Source: Cepaea nemoralis
Taxonomy: Eukaryota; Mollusca; Gastropoda; Stylommatophora; Helicidae
Reading direction: 5' to 3'
Assembly (NCBI GenBank): GCA_014155875.1
Contig: JACEFZ010006309.1
Location: forward strand, 124,001-188,000
DNA: 64,000 nt
This document shows, piece by piece, positions 11,158 to 21,746 of the stretch. Each line of letters begins with the position of its first letter. Position 1 is the stretch's first letter. The position numbers were made by a program, and so were the translations under genes. The notes beneath the pieces were generated by a model that did not search any database, was not told the origin of the DNA, and was given only the letters and a program-made list of their open reading frames with translations.

Positions 11158-11665
11158 TGATGATATTAATTCCATGAAAGAAACAAACTTGAGGGTGTGA
11201 AATTATGGGATTTTGCATATTCTAGGTTTAGAGCTGGTCTTCCTGGTAAAGGTGTTGACGACATTGTTCGTAATCCCGTATATCCACATGGGGAAAACAG
11301 CAGCTGCGAGAATCGGCAATGGTTTGCGCCGCGCTGGTATCTTATGGGGGTATGTGAGCCGGTCGTTCAGAAAGCAATGGCAAACTACTGAACATAAAAC
11401 TTGCCTAGTACATCAACAGCAGCTGGAAAATGCTGGTGTTGACTGCAACATCCTGTAAGAGATATGCAACATTTAAAAAAAAGGTTTAGATACTATGAAG
11501 TTTCTTTACCAGCATTGATTCTCATCTGTACATGTTGATTGGTAGTATTAATCCCATGAAAGAAACTGACTTGGGGGTATGACATGATAGGATTTTGCAT
11601 ATTCTAGGTTTAGATACTATGACATTTTTTGACCAGCATTTATTTTCATTTCCTTTACTTCCCCC
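11158..11665 (+). repeat. Two-copy direct repeat, first copy split by a SINE
   Basis: The stretch TTAATTCCATGAAAGAAAC ... TTGCATATTCTAGGTTTAGA at 11166-11232, continued at 11483-11530, recurs at about 11547-11650. The SINE at 11233-11482 interrupts the first copy. Confidence 0.75.
11233..11482 (+). mobile_element. SINE family 1, full-length copy with TSD
   Basis: Flanked by GGTTTAGA at 11225-11232 and 11483-11490. It contains the TGAGCCGGTCGTTCAGAAAG core, the GTGTTGACTGCAACATCCTG tail block and a short A-run. The head is more diverged than in the 45903 copy. Confidence 0.85.
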
Positions 11666-12587
11666 AAAGAACCAAGTGAACTACAAAGAATGACTGAATG
11701 TAAAAAAAAAAAAATAATCCCAGAACACTGCCATCTTGGAAAATTTCTATAGGTAAACAACCCAAAACACAAATTCTAAACCAGGACACTTTAGTAACTT
11801 ATGTATAATTTTATTTGTGTTTTTTTTTTAATGATTTTATTTTTTTCAATCTTGTCCACTTCTACTCTAGGGCATTGAGATACCTTTTTGTATTGTTTTC
11901 ATATGATTGGACACACATTGATTTTGATTTTCCATAATTGAACACATTGTGTTTTGTTTTCCACAATTGGACGCACATTGTTTTTGATTTATCATAAATG
12001 TCATGGGAAGGTAATGGCGGCTGGCATGATGTTAATCACCTCACTCCTCCAGTGCCAGTTGGTCTATGATAATATGGGGCTAGCACCATAAGCCTAATAC
12101 ATCTCAAAGCCTGTAAAAATGGCCCTTTATTTTTGCTTTACTCATGTCACTACCTGGCACATGAGTGACAAGAGTTGAGTTGATTTGAGTCAAGAACCGA
12201 CATGACAGAACTCAAGACATTCCCATATGTGATCCGTCCTCATCTTCAAAAGCCAGTAAAGAGTCTCAGTAATAATGGTACCAGTAGCAGTCTGATTTTG
12301 TGTCCGTCTAATCTTTCCTAGGAATCCTGAGTGTCAGCCAGATCTTCTTGTCACTCAGTGCGGCACCATTCTTTCCAGGCAGTCATGATCTATCTGTTCT
12401 TGCACACTATACACATGATCTCAAAGAGCCCTGACCACGCCTGCCTTATCATGCACCAATGCACCACTGAATGAATGACAAGAGTGGAAGCTTATCATCC
12501 CGGCATTGGAAAAATACATTAAAATGTTCTATTTGATCTTATGTATTTATAGCATTTGTTATTTAAATGTCTGTTTCTTCCAAACAG
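11666..12587. other. Intron between exons C and D, no clear feature
   Basis: AT-rich. The three related phrases around 11890-12000 (CATATGATTGGACACACATTG, then ACAATTGGACGCACATTG) are a short degenerate repeat. Nothing else was recognised. Confidence 0.4.
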
Positions 12588-12634
12588 AATCTATGTTCCC
12601 CCTACACCACCTCCAACTGTTATATTGCCTCCAG
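12588..12634 (+). CDS. Neurexin-like gene, Pro-rich stalk exon D
   Basis: 47-base micro-exon with acceptor CCAAACAG (ends 12587) and donor GTGAGT at 12635. It enters in phase 2 and leaves in phase 1. The product IYVPPTPPPTVILPP is the start of a proline-rich stalk after the LNS domain. The phase match with exons C and E supports it despite its small size. In neurexins this position holds a Ser/Thr/Pro-rich, glycosylated stalk. Confidence 0.62.
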
Positions 12635-13519
12635 GTGAGTGTTAAAATGTCATTCATGATGAAAGTTTTACATGTACGCGTATATTTACACTGAGAGAGA
12701 TGTAGCCACTTGGGTAGAAGTGTAGTGTAACTTATTAGCTATCAAATGTAAAGACATCGTGGGACAAATTATTTTATTTACATTCTGCATATGTTGTGTT
12801 CTGTGGGAGTCTGAAGATTCTTACATGATCTTTTTGATTGAGTATGTAAGTTATATCATCCTTCTGGTGGCCTGGATGCGCTGATTTCCACTTGTTTTGT
12901 ATGCCTCTTATCACTCTTGGCTTCACATATGGTATGTCTATGTCAGGCTGCTGTAATCTTCCAACCGACCTTTACCACTCTGTTGGCTTCTTCATTTCCA
13001 GGTATGCTGCAATGTGAAGGAATCCACTAGTACAACCCCTTTGCATTTCTGGCATAGTTCACATAGTGCTGTCCTTGGTACAATAATTAAATACTTGTAG
13101 ATATGTGTGCTGCTATGTGGTGCACTATTTATAATGTAGTTAAAACATACTTGAATAGATACTGTTTTTTACAATAATGTCAGATATGTCTCTTTTACTA
13201 TCTTCACCAAACCACTGACGATCAAATGTATATAATTAAAGAAGAGGTAAGGAAATAGCTAACACCTGCCTAAAACAAATCTTTCATTTCAAGAATAATC
13301 ACTTTTTAACACCTCCTGAGTGTTTCTTATGCTGATTACCTGAGGGAATGAGGCATGTGTAATGAGATGATCAAACACGGGATACCCTAGACATTGCCCT
13401 AGATAGAGAGCCAGTTGCAACAGGATACAAAGGACAAAGATGTGTGACCTCATGGCTTTGGGAATCTTAATGAATTTGCAAACTGAATGTTTATTATACT
13501 AGCTACATCGCATTGTATA
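12635..13519. other. Intron between exons D and E, first part
   Basis: Low-complexity AT-rich intron sequence. I recognise no repeat or coding signal. Confidence 0.4.
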
Positions 13520-13935
13520 TTGTATTGGCACCTTGCTGTCTTGACAGAAATAGTTATAATAACTGCTCCATAGCACAAAGCTTTGGCTGAATTGTAAATT
13601 GTAGAGACCATGTATTGCCCAAGCAGCATGATCCCTCTCTCTGCCTGTTTAGTTTACTCCAGATGAAAGGTAACACCAATACATCTGGAACAAGACAAGC
13701 AATTCTCTAACTGTTCCCATGTCAGAGCTTCGATTCTAGACCAGTTTCCTACCAAGTCATAGTGCCTCGTATGTCCTGCCATGACATTTAATCTTTAGGT
13801 TGCATTTCCAAGCACCAAATAAGGCATGTACCCTTCCAATTGTGCTTCTCCGCCTAAAGCCGTAGGCACAATGTGGGGTGTTAGGTTTGGTGAGTGCCGC
13901 CTAAAATTTGGTGCTAACAGAAAGCAGGTGATACC
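13520..13935 (-). mobile_element. Repeat shared with LINE 5' region at 16320, reverse orientation
   Basis: In reverse it matches the start of the element at 16320-17012: GCTTGTCTTGTTCCAGATGT, the GACCAG...CTAGAA segment and the CTTTCTGTTAGCACC-like end. It is also close to 61355-61740, including the CAGCATGATC and CACAAAGC segments that the 16320 copy lacks. So it is a dispersed element used as, or derived from, a LINE 5' untranslated region. Confidence 0.6.
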
Positions 13936-14019
13936 GTCTACTGTCATACATTCGCTCAGTCATATCTGACTAAGACCTGACTAAAACTATCTACATTATA
14001 TCATACTACATACATATGA

Positions 14020-14110
14020 TCTCATATAGTGGTTAGTGCACTTCCTTGTTAAGACAGTGGTTTGGGATCCATCCGCAGCAGTACCAGAATGATTTTCTTC
14101 TGATCAATAT
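14020..14110 (+). mobile_element. Possible tRNA-like SINE head
   Basis: GTGGTTAGTGCACTTCCTTG followed by GTTTGGGATCC resembles A- and B-box spacing of a tRNA-derived SINE. No tail is recognised, so confidence is low. Confidence 0.3.
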
Positions 14111-14126
14111 GGCTCTGGGGTTGATG

Positions 14127-14876
14127 CAGCCTCTTAAAATATTTGACCCAGCATCTTAAAATAATTTACCTAGATTCTTGAAATAGTGGAACCTACCTCT
14201 TAAAATAGCTGGCCTAGCCTCTTAACATATATAATCCAGCCTCTTAAAATAGCTGGCCTAGCCTCTTAAAATATATAATCCAGCCTCTTAAAATAGTTGA
14301 CTCAGCCTCTTAAATTAGTTGTCTCAGCCTCTTAAAATAGTTGACGTAGCCTCTAAAAAATTGATAATCCATCCTCTTAAAATAGTTCACCCTGCCTCTT
14401 AAAATAATTGACCTAGCGTCTTAAAATAGATAATCCAGTGTCTTAAAATATTTGACCCAGAGTAATAAAATAGTTGACCCAGCTTCCTAAAATAGTTGAA
14501 CTAGCCTCATAAAATAGATAATAAAGCCTCTTAATATAGTTTTCCGGAAGGTTGTTATGGAAGCGAGGTTCTGCAAAGGACATGCTACTGAATGAATGAA
14601 TACAGTTGACCATCCTAATAAAATAGTTGACCTAGATTCTTGAGATAGTTGACCGCACCTCTTATAATAGCTGACCTAGCCTCTTAAAATAGATAATCCA
14701 GCCTCTTAAAATAGTAGGCCCAGCCTCTTAAAATAGTTGACATAGCCTCTAAAAAATTGATAATCCAGCCTCTTAAAATAGTTGACCTAGTCTCATAAAA
14801 TAGTTGACCCAACCTCATAAAATAGTTGACCCCTAAGTTGACCCGTCACATTAAAATAATTGACCCAGCCTCATTA
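14127..14876 (+). repeat. About 22-bp minisatellite, roughly 30 units
   Basis: Units of the form CAGCCTCTTAAAATAGTTGAC alternate with variants ending AGATAATC. About 65 bases at 14545-14612 (ending ACATGCTACTGAATGAATGA) interrupt it and look like a LINE 3' tail related to the one at 48020-48235. Confidence 0.88.
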
Positions 14877-15131
14877 CTTGGGCACAATATAATTTTCAGT
14901 TTCTTTTACAAGAAAAAGCAGCGAGGAAAGGAACAGGTCACATGACCTCAGTATGTCAGCGCCTAGAATATGTATAGGCCTATCATTTCAATCTCTGAGT
15001 TAACTTTATTTATTTTATCTTTATTTATTTTATGTTGATAAAAAATGGTTTTATCCACATCAAAATAGATAATATATAAATGCATAAATGATGGATGGAG
15101 TATTTCTATAATCCCATTCTGTTTGTTTCAG

Positions 15132-15374
15132 TAACTGAGCTGCCACCAGTAATTATTCCTGTACTTCCACCTGATATTGGTGGTGGTGGAATTGCCTGGA
15201 TCGGTAACGCTGGCGGCATCTCTGGTGGTGGTGGTGGTGGTGGCGGCAGTGGTGGTGCAGGAGGTGGTAGCGGTGGGGCAGGAGGTGGTAGTGGTGTGAG
15301 TGTCTGGGTTTACCCTGGAGGTGGTGCAGGTTCATCTGGAATCATGCCTGGGATCCTTCCATCAGCCGGCGGTG
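15132..15374 (+). CDS. Neurexin-like gene, Pro/Gly-rich stalk exon E
   Basis: 243-base exon with acceptor TTTGTTTCAG (ends 15131) and donor GTAAGT at 15375, phase 1 on both sides. It begins VTELPPVIIPVLPPDIG, continuing the proline stalk of exon D, then becomes extremely glycine-rich: a run of eight Gly (about residues 31-38) and repeated SGGAGGG units, ending PSAGGG. The glycine codons are nearly all GGT, so the block grew from a (GGT)n microsatellite inside coding sequence. It lies between the LNS domain and the transmembrane exon, so it would extend the extracellular juxtamembrane stalk. I know of no neurexin with such a stalk. Confidence 0.7.
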
Positions 15375-15389
15375 GTAAGTAGTCTTCTA

Positions 15390-15900
15390 CATTCCTTCTT
15401 TGGCACTTTATCCACCATTGGGGCATAGGCCCTAATCCTTCTTTGGCACTTTATCCACCATTGGGGCATAGGCCCTAAAGTCATTCCAAGCCCTCCTACA
15501 ATTAGCTATGCCATGCAGCTCTGTCTATGTCCTTCTGACTTTATTCATTTCTGTCTCTACTTCTTTTATCCAAGCATTTTTAGGTTTGCCTTTATTTATT
15601 TTACCTTGTGGATTCCAAATACAGGCCTTTCTAGTTATACTTTTGAGGTTTTCTCAATATATGCCCTATAAGCAAGAGTGTCTTTTCTCCACTAGGCTTT
15701 GTCAAGTTCCTCAAAGAACTCTACATTGGTGATTCTGTCTTACCATTTTAGTCCTTCTATTTTCCACAGGTACCAATTATAGTTTATTTTTAATTGTTTT
15801 AAGGTTCTTCATGTTTCTCGTCCATACTGTAGTACTGATCTAACGTTAGAATGGAATATTCTAAGTTTGGTGCTTGGGTTAATGTCTTTTGACTTCCACA
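15390..15900 (-). mobile_element. LINE 3' end, reverse orientation, with 42-bp duplication
   Basis: Read on the minus strand, frame fragments spell KGKPKNAWIKEVETEMNKV followed by AWNDFRAYAPMVDKVPKKD, the typical C-terminal end of a non-LTR retrotransposon protein. The terminal about 42 bases (TTCTTTGGCACTTTATCCAC...) occur twice in tandem at 15392-15475. Confidence 0.6.
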
Positions 15901-16319
15901 AGTTTCCTGGTGTTATAAAAGCTCATGATAATTAGTATATAACAATTATTCCAAAGAGGATGGTAACTTCAGCAGGATATAGTGATACAAAATTAAATCA
16001 CATGAAATGTTATGTTGTGATCCTCAGGAAAACTAACAAATGCAAAGGCATAGATTGTAGCTTGCAAAGAACCAAAACCTTTCTGTGCCACCTCATGATG
16101 TATTGTTTTTATTACTGTTTCTAATTTTTATTTTATGTAGTTTAATTAGTGCCATCTCTGACAAATTGTTGTTGTAATTAAGATGATAGACATGTCTCTT
16201 CAGCATTTTGATTTATTTGTTTGGTTATATTTGTTCATGGTACCTTCCTATTCATTTCTATTTTGTGTGTCGGGTCTTAGTCAGATATTACTGAGCTACC
16301 ATATGACAGTAGATGGTAC
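15901..16319. other. Intron between exons E and F, no clear feature
   Basis: AT-rich; nothing recognised. Confidence 0.35.
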
Positions 16320-17012
16320 TACCTGCTTTCTGTTAGCGCCGAATGTTGGGTGGCGCTTACCAAACCCGACACCCCATATTCTGCCAACGGCTTTGGGTGG
16401 AAGAGCGCAATTGGGAGAGTTCAAGCCTTATCCTGGTGCAAGGAAATACAACCTAAGAACAAAATGTCATGGCAGGGTAGACCAGGCCCTAATCCTTGGT
16501 TGGCAGCTGGTCTAGGATCGAAGCTTCGACCGGCAGACAGTTAAAGCATTGCTTTGCTGACCCGGCAGCTTTTGCAGCTTGTCTTGTTCCAGATGTATTG
16601 GTGTTACCATTCCTCTGGAGTGAAGTAGGCAGGCCATGTGGTGCCACGTGTTGTCTTTGATGGTGGGAGACACCTACAGGTGTCACTGATCATCTACCAC
16701 CCGCCTCAAGGTGGGCAGCCTCCAGCCAATTGGGTGCTAATCCGCCACAGTCAATGGGTGCTTGGGGCTAGGACAAAATCTGAATTGCAGGCTGTAAAAC
16801 CAATGTGTCAGGTACTACTAAAAAGAAAAATAGAAACCTTAAGCTACGGCTTGCAACCTGGAACATAAGAACCATGTGTCCAGGATTTTCCACTGACCTG
16901 ATGATTATTAACGATGTGAGAAAAATGGATGTGATTGATGCCGCACTCAGTGGTCTTAATATTGATATTGCTGGCCTGCAGGAGACTCGCCTCACTGAGG
17001 AAGGGTCACTCA
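16320..17012 (+). mobile_element. LINE 5' region and start of endonuclease ORF
   Basis: 16320-16800 is the 5' region related to 13520-13935 and 61355-61740. From about 16805 an open frame starts MSGTTKKKNRNLKLRLATWN and continues IRTMCPG ... IDIAGLQETRLTEEGSLR, the N-terminal part of an APE-type endonuclease (LATWNIRTM and LQETR with the catalytic Glu). Homology stops abruptly at about 17012, where a 28-bp minisatellite begins, so the rest of the element is missing. Confidence 0.8.
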
Positions 17013-17728
17013 GGGTTCAGTTTGTGGCTATGTGGATCCAAGGTTCAGTTTGTGGCTATGTGTTTCCAGGGTTCAGTTTATTGCTGTATGGCTCCAGGGT
17101 TCAGTTTGTTACTGTATGGCTCCAGGGTTCCGTTTGTGGATGTATGGCTCTAGGGTTCAATTTGTGACTGTATGGCTCTAGGGTTCAGTTTGTGTCTGTA
17201 TGGCTCCAGGGTTCAGGATCCAAATTGTGGCTATATGGCTCCAGAGTTCAGTTTGTGACTATATGGCCCTAGGGTTCAGTTTGTGGCTGTATGGCTCCAG
17301 GGTTCAGGATCCAGATTGTGGCTATACGGCTCCAGAGTTCAGTTTGTGACTATCTGGCTCCAGGGTTAAGTTTGTGGCTATATGGCTCCAGGATTCAGTT
17401 TGTGACTGTATGATGCCATGGTTCAGTTTGTGGCTGTATGGTTCCAGGATTCTGTTTGTGGCTGTATGGCTCCAGGGTTCAATTTGCGGCTATGTGGCAC
17501 CAGATTCAGTTTGTGGTTATATGGCTCCAGGATTCAGTTTGTGGCTATGTGACACCAGGGTTTCAGTTTGTGGCAGTATGGCTCCAGGGTTCAGTTTGTG
17601 GCTGTATGGCTCCAGAGTTCTGTTTGTGGCTATGTAGCTCCAGTCTTCAGTTTGTAGCTCTATGGCTCCAGGGTTCAGTTTGTGGTTATATGACTCCAGG
17701 GTTCAATTTGTGTATATATAGCTCCAGG
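17013..17728 (+). repeat. 28-bp minisatellite, about 25 units
   Basis: Tandem units TTCAGTTTGTGGCTGTATGG plus CTCCAGGG, with scattered substitutions and two larger units containing GGATCCA. It starts exactly where the LINE endonuclease homology ends. Confidence 0.9.
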
Positions 17729-18400
17729 CTTGACCCAGCCTCATACATTTTTAAATTCCTTGAGGCTATTGGGTATGTGGTGCTAGACCCATATCTTGTA
17801 TAAAATAAATCAGCACTTGATGCAGTTTTGGTGGGTAGCCCTGGGAGCTATGGTCAATATATAACAAATCTGCCTTCATGGGGATTTGAGCACATTATCA
17901 TCAGGCAAGCATGCACTTCAGCTGCCTCATAAAATCGGTGCCTAATGATTCTCAGGGAGGGAAAGTGGGTGCGGTGATACTGACACAGAAACCTTTAATA
18001 ACCAACTTCTAGTGCATATAGATCATCATCATCAAGTTCCATCTGTGCACTTACGGTTAGAGGTTATGAGTCTTCAGCTGACTCTGTCCTGTGTTTTCAT
18101 GGTGCTTTCATACAAGTTTCTTCCAGTCCATCTCTTGATGTTGTCTACTCACATATAACAATGTCTTCTTCTAGAACGCTTCACTTCTACATGCTTTCTC
18201 TCCAGCACATCCCTTTAACAAGGGCCTGTGTCTATTTAAATGGCTGAAGAACCTAAATTGTCTTATCTTGATTTCTTTCAGTAATGTTTTTCCTGAGTCC
18301 TGGTTTTTGTAATACTTCTTTGTTTTCTATTCCTGTCATGATATGCAATTTTCAATGTGAAATGCCCTCACTTTACATCATAATGATTCATTGACTAACT
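17729..18400. other. Intron with possible LINE 3' end in reverse
   Basis: 18022-18260 carries a CATCATCATC run followed by sequence that on the minus strand resembles the terminal part of a LINE, but the match is weak. The rest shows nothing I recognise. Confidence 0.3.
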
Positions 18401-18900
18401 TCACCACACTGTGAAACTACTTTTAGTGCTCCATACTACTACTGAAGATAAGATGACACCATGAAACTATTATATAGAGCTTCAAACTACTCCTGAAGAT
18501 CCATCACACCATAAAACTATTCCAAAGTGCTTCAAACTACTACTGAGAATCATATGATACTGTGAAATTTCCCCCTTTAAAAGACTGAAGAACCTTGTCT
18601 TGTTCTTTGTCAGTAATGTTTTCCACAGTCTTGGTTTTTGTAATACTTCTTTGTTTTCTATTGTTGTCATGGTATACAATTTTCTATATGAAATTCCCTC
18701 ACTTTACTTGATCTGAAAATCACATGACACTGTAAAATTTCCCGTTTGGAGTGCAGACTTATCCTGAAGATCACACGACACTGTGAAACTATTCTATAGT
18801 GCTTCAAACTACTACTGTAAATCACATGAGACTGAAACTATCTTTAAATGCTCCAAACTTATCCTGCAAATCACATCATGGGGCTCTCAGTTTAGTGGAA
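18282..18900 (+). repeat. Interspersed local duplications
   Basis: A block of about 95 bases (TCAGTAATGTTTTTCCTGAG ... CCCTCACTTTAC) at 18282-18378 recurs at about 18610-18707. Around it, a roughly 60-bp unit (CTTCAAACTACTACTGAAGA, CACATGACACTGTGAAACT) is repeated about seven times with many changes. Confidence 0.75.
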
Positions 18901-19012
18901 AAAAAATGAAGGTATTATTGAAAGTTTTGAAAACATACATGAATTTGGTAATTTATTTTCAGGTTGGGCTTTTTAATTTATAAAAATGAAATATTACTTT
19001 ATAAATTTCTAG

Positions 19013-19142
19013 GTCCAATTGCGGCTGCGCAAGTTGCAGTGGTTCCATCACTGCCGGCAACAGGGCCCAGGGCAGGCGCAGTCATGGGAACCATCCTTGG
19101 ACTTGCTGCGCTAGCCAGCAGTCTTATGTGGGCTTTCTATAG
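19013..19142 (+). CDS. Neurexin-like gene, transmembrane exon F
   Basis: 130-base exon with acceptor AATTTCTAG (ends 19012) and donor GTCAGT at 19143. It enters in phase 1 and leaves in phase 2. After a short Ala/Pro segment (PIAAAQVAVVPSLPATGPR) it encodes a clear hydrophobic helix, AVMGTILGLAALASSLMWAF, ending YR. That is a single-pass type I transmembrane segment in the position expected for a neurexin. Small residues (GTILG, ALAS) could permit helix packing. Confidence 0.72.
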
Positions 19143-19734
19143 GTCAGTTTGTGTGCTGCAGTTGAGTCATTTCAGATATTCATCTTACACTATTCATTTC
19201 CTTTATTTTTCATGTGAGTTTCAGTTTTTACATTCACAAATACTGATTTGTTTCACTTTAAGTGATTTACATTTTTTTATTTGCCAAGTTGTGTAACTTG
19301 ATATGGTGATTTGTAACAGTTCATGAATATTTAAAACAAAAGTTAGACTATGTGGCATGTCAGATATGGTGCTAGGTGCATGCTTTTATACCAAAACAAT
19401 ATATTTCCTTACTGAATTTAAATATAGAAGTCACAAACAATATGTTGCACAATTTATTGCCTGGCATATGTTGCTGTATCTCGTCAAGTGTTTACTGCAG
19501 AGTTATATATCACATGAAGTGAATAAATGAATTATTCTTTGGCTGAAATATGTAAAATACATCTACATTAGCATTGTTTGAATGTGGAACATTAGTTATC
19601 CGCCGCTAATTGCAAGTTTAGACAGAAATCATTCTGTTTGCACAAAGTTGGCTGGAACTGCCTAATTGCTAATACCTCACTATATTTGAGCAATCGTTTA
19701 TTGTTGGCAGAATACAATATACATTGTATGTAAA
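19143..19734. other. Intron between exons F and G, first part
   Basis: AT-rich sequence with no recognised feature. Confidence 0.35.
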
Positions 19735-19784
19735 TAGAGAGAGAGGAAGGGACTGATAAAGACAGAAAGTGAGAGAGAAGGGGA

Positions 19785-19821
<37 letters not shown>

Positions 19822-19895
19822 GAGGGATAGAGAGAAAGTCAGAGAGAGAGAGAGAAATAGAGAGAAATGAGGGATAGAGAGAGAGAGAGTGTGTA

Positions 19896-19941
<46 letters not shown>

Positions 19942-19976
19942 GAGGGATAGAGAGAAAGAGAGAAATGAGGGATAAA
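19735..19976 (+). repeat. (GA)n purine tract
   Basis: Imperfect GA/GAGA microsatellite with a short (GT)n and repeated AAATGAGGGATAGAGAGA units. Confidence 0.9.
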
Positions 19977-20165
19977 TCAAATCAAATCAAATCAAATCAA
20001 CTTTATTAGGGTCACAAATTGGGCGCGCAGGCCCGTCTTACATTCGGCCCTTCCAATCACTCGTCTTTCATTCATCAAGAGCATTATACATTTACATAGG
20101 AAGAAAAATAAACGTGAAATGAATGTTGTAAACATAAACAAGGCTAATTACCATGTTATGAAGCC
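19977..20165 (-). mobile_element. 3' end of the (CGTT)n-tailed LINE family, reverse
   Basis: An ATCAA pentamer run (the tail) is followed by CACAAATTGGGCGCGCAGGC and CATTCGGCCCTTCCAATCAC, the reverse of the 26190-26375 copy. Confidence 0.7.
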
Positions 20166-20545
20166 CATCTCCCACCTATCCATACATCACCCCACCCACA
20201 CAACACCCCCACCTACCCACACACACGCGCACCAAGGGACACATACATACCCCACCAACCGATCCATCCCCCTTCCGCACATCCCCCACCCACACACTCT
20301 CCCCTCACCTGTTCCCCCAACCAAAACACACTCGCCACCCACAAACGTTCCCCCACCAACCCACACATCCTCTCCCCATCCACACCTCAAACCACCCATC
20401 CCCCAGCCATATCTCCATTGACCACGTATTCGGATATATATATATATATACATATACTATACATAGGATAGTGAGATAGAGAGAGAGAGTGTGTGTGTGT
20501 GTGAGAGAGAGAGGGGAGGGGGGGGGGGGGGGGGGGGGGTGGGTA
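20166..20545. repeat. C/A-rich tract, TA and GT runs, and poly-G
   Basis: 20180-20415 is a C/A-rich stretch (CCCACCCAC type; G/T-rich with potential G-quadruplexes on the minus strand). It is followed by (TA)n, GA/GT runs and a G-run at about 20516-20540. Confidence 0.85.
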
Positions 20546-20655
20546 GAAACTCCTGAAGATACATTCATCAACTGCTATTATTCTGCTCTACTTGTGAGTC
20601 GGTCTTGCCACAGAAGTGAACTTGGCTGATCACCTGGACATTTTGTTTGTTGTAG

Positions 20656-20771
20656 ATGCAAGCCTGGCTGGTGCACCTGCCTGAAGCCCCCTGCAGCCGT
20701 GCCCATGAGCATTGTACACCGTGCAGGAACCAATATGGCTGCCGTCACTGCAGCCAGTGGAGCTGGGGCAG
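20656..20771 (+). CDS. Neurexin-like gene, cytoplasmic exon G
   Basis: 116-base exon with acceptor TTGTTGTAG (ends 20655) and donor GTTAGT at 20772. It enters in phase 2 and leaves in phase 1. The junction with exon F gives YRCKPGWCTCLKPP, a basic, Cys-rich membrane-proximal segment (possible palmitoylation), then AGTNMAAVTAASGAGAG. It does not resemble the conserved neurexin tail (YKYRNRDEGSYHVDE and a C-terminal PDZ ligand), so the tail is diverged or continues differently. A further exon starting in phase 1 is required; none was identified with certainty. Confidence 0.65.
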
Positions 20772-20777
20772 GTTAGT

Positions 20778-21384
20778 GACTTTACAACATGACTCGTTAT
20801 ATTTGTTCCATATTTATAAATAGGATGTAAGCTTAACTCGCCGGTCTCTCTGGCCAAGGGGTTACACCACTTTCTCCGTAATCCCGTTTATCATGCAGAG
20901 TCTCGAGAACTGGGAGCGGTTCGTCCCCCGCTGGTGACTTGCGGGATAACTGAGCCGGCCGCTCAGAAAGCAATGGCAAACTACTGAGCGTAATCTTGCC
21001 AATAAATCAACAGACAGCTGAAAGATGCTGCTGTTGACAGCGATGTCCTGTAAAAGGATATGCGAATTAAAAAAAAAAAAAAAAAAGCTTAACTCATTCT
21101 ATACCCAGCAGTGAATGAATGACCTTACAGCATGACTCGTTATATTTGTTCCATATTTATAAATAGGATGTATGCTTAACTCATTCTATACCCAGCAGTG
21201 AATGGATGACCTTGCAGCATGACTCGTTATAATTGTTCCATATTTATAAATAATTTGTATGCTTAACTCATGCTATACCCAGCAGTGAATGAATGACCTT
21301 ACAACTTGACTCGTTATATTTGTTTCATATTTATAAATAGGATGTATGCTTAACTCATTCTGTACCCAGCAGTGAATGAATCAC
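20778..21384 (+). repeat. 87-bp tandem repeat, about four units, split by a SINE
   Basis: Units containing ATGACTCGTTATATTTGTTC and ACCCAGCAGTGAATGAATGA. The first unit is interrupted by the SINE at 20840-21084. Confidence 0.85.
20840..21084 (+). mobile_element. SINE family 1, full-length copy with 11-bp TSD
   Basis: Flanked by AAGCTTAACTC at 20829-20839 and 21085-21095. It has head GCCGGTCTCTCTGGCC, the core AGAAAGCAATGGCAAACTAC, a tail block and an A-run. It inserted into a pre-existing 87-bp repeat unit, which dates it after the repeat arose. Confidence 0.93.
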
Positions 21385-21714
21385 CAAACAACGAGAAGTA
21401 GGTAGAACTGAACAAGAACATTATGAAAAGTAACAAAATAGACGTGGTTAAAGCTTTCGTCAGCATGTAAACAACAAACACACACTGATACAACAACATG
21501 AAAAACACTGCATGAAAATATATATATGTATAAGTTACTCATCTGTCTCCTTGTTGTGGAGGACACTTGTGTGATGGAATCCACACGTATGATTACAACA
21601 ATGTGGCTAAACAAAAAAATATGGGAAAGCTGGGGTCAAATGGTTAAAAGTCAATAATGCCACGAGCCCATGGATTGCCATAGCATAATGAGGAGAGAAC
21701 AGTGAGTTGGGGGT

Positions 21715-21746
<32 letters not shown>

